Of a DNA stretch of 46,273 nt, positions 45,791-46,273 are shown piece after piece. Each line of letters begins with the position of its first letter. The first letter of the stretch is position 1. The stretch comes from CALOCV01 sp942491955 (lineage in GTDB: Bacteria; Chlamydiota; Chlamydiia; Chlamydiales; CALOCV01): the NCBI GenBank assembly GCA_942491955.1, contig CALOCV010000003.1, forward strand, positions 1 to 46,273. Reading direction: 5' to 3'. The position numbers and the translations under genes were made by a program. Below the pieces are notes generated by a model. The model did no database searches. It had not been told where the DNA came from and saw nothing but the letters and a program-made list of their open reading frames with translations.

Positions 45791-46273
45791 TACACAGAGC
45801 CCACAGGGAACACAGAGAGGGTTTTATGAATTATTTAGTTAATCCTGACGTATCTGAAGAAATAGATGGACGTGAAACAGATCCTTTAACAGGTAATATC
45901 ATAGGGGCTGCTATTGATGTACATCGTGCATTAGGACCTGGTTTGCTTGAATCAGCTTATGAAGCTTGCCTTCTTTATGAACTAAGACTTAGGTACTTAA
46001 AGGTTGAAGCCCAAAAACCTTTACCTATCTTTTATAAAGATGTTATGCTGGACTGCGGTTATCGTCTTGATTTGATTGTAGAAGATCAGGTAATCATAGA
46101 AATTAAATCTGTGAATGCAATAGCTCCAATACATGAAGCACAATTATTATCCTATTTACGGCTTTATGGAACTTCTACTCGAGGCTTACTTATTAATTTT
46201 AATGTAAAACGATTAGTAGAAGGCATTCGTCGAATGAAGATATAACCCCTCTCTGTTCCCTCTGTGGGCTCTG
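45791..46273 (+). mobile_element. GxxExxY cassette with inverted CACAGAG ends (full copy)
   Basis: Left end CACAGAGCCCACAGGGAACA plus CAGAGAGGG (45793-45821) and right end CCCCTCTCTGTTCC plus CTCTGTGGGCTCTG (46246-46273) are imperfect inverted repeats around one gene. The cassette starts right after the transposase C-terminus, exactly as in the deleted copy at 26813-27092. Confidence 0.7.
45826..46245 (+). CDS. GxxExxY protein, PD-(D/E)XK nuclease-like
   Basis: 139 residues, complete. The naming motif G39-LL-E42-SA-Y45 lies in RALGPGLLESAYEACL. D82 in YRLDLIVEDQV and E92-I-K94 in IIEIKS give the D...ExK arrangement of PD-(D/E)XK nucleases; HEAQLLSYLRLYG follows, and RGLLINFNVKRLVEGI ends the fold. 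GxxExxY proteins are widespread, small and of unknown function, often in several near-identical copies. The gene lies between inverted CACAGAG repeats, behind a dead IS5-type transposase, in a gene-interrupting position. The start ATG is 5 bp behind the left repeat, so the repeat RNA would form its leader. Confidence 0.85.
   Translation: MNYLVNPDVSEEIDGRETDPLTGNIIGAAIDVHRALGPGLLESAYEACLLYELRLRYLKVEAQKPLPIFYKDVMLDCGYRLDLIVEDQVIIEIKSVNAIAPIHEAQLLSYLRLYGTSTRGLLINFNVKRLVEGIRRMKI

Overview
The window looks like a chromosomal segment of a chlamydia-related bacterium (phylum Chlamydiota, probably an amoeba- or arthropod-associated lineage rather than Chlamydia itself). The clues are an rpoD of the sigma-66 type with a chlamydial region 1; a run of four ATP/ADP-type nucleotide transporters (NTT/Tlc), the hallmark of energy-parasitic intracellular bacteria; and the order phoH, a CT016-like gene, a CT017/Ctad1-like SH3 protein, which as I recall is the order of C. 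trachomatis CT015-CT016-CT017. A species cannot be named from the sequence alone.

The left part (1-17 kb) is accessory and decaying. It holds a degenerate IS1634-type element with intact 15-bp ends, a broken GNAT acetyltransferase, a nucleoside deoxyribosyltransferase-like gene, a winged-helix Fic protein behind seven copies of a 9-bp motif, a multiply broken second fic gene, a frameshifted outer-membrane-barrel gene, a secreted or anchored hypothetical protein, an AbiEi/AbiEii type IV toxin-antitoxin pair, an aldo/keto reductase, two AAA ATPases and a frameshifted DUF6880-like gene. Copies of one junction repeat, followed by terminator-like hairpins, sit between these modules. Small inverted-repeat elements, an 81-bp inverted duplication and fragments of duplicated genes show repeated rearrangement.

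The middle and right part (17-44.7 kb) is mostly core. It carries rpoD-dinG, oppDF ATPases, a DUF47/PiT phosphate transporter pair, phoH/CT016/Ctad1-like, an ABC exporter, a collagen-like protein, a MoxR/DUF58/DUF4381-like three-gene operon, four NTT genes on the minus strand and a bilobed hydrophobic (Inc-like) protein. Within it, 25.7-27.5 kb is an accessory island: an AAA ATPase cut by an IS5-type element that itself carries a GxxExxY cassette. A second, better-preserved IS5 plus GxxExxY cassette closes the window at 44.9-46.3 kb and interrupts a gene after its first codons.

Several core genes (dinG, phoH, the CT016-like gene, two NTT genes) are each split by one apparent one-base change, usually in a homopolymer. 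This looks more like sequencing error than gene death, so I annotate them as whole genes. The accessory pseudogenes carry several lesions each and look truly decayed.
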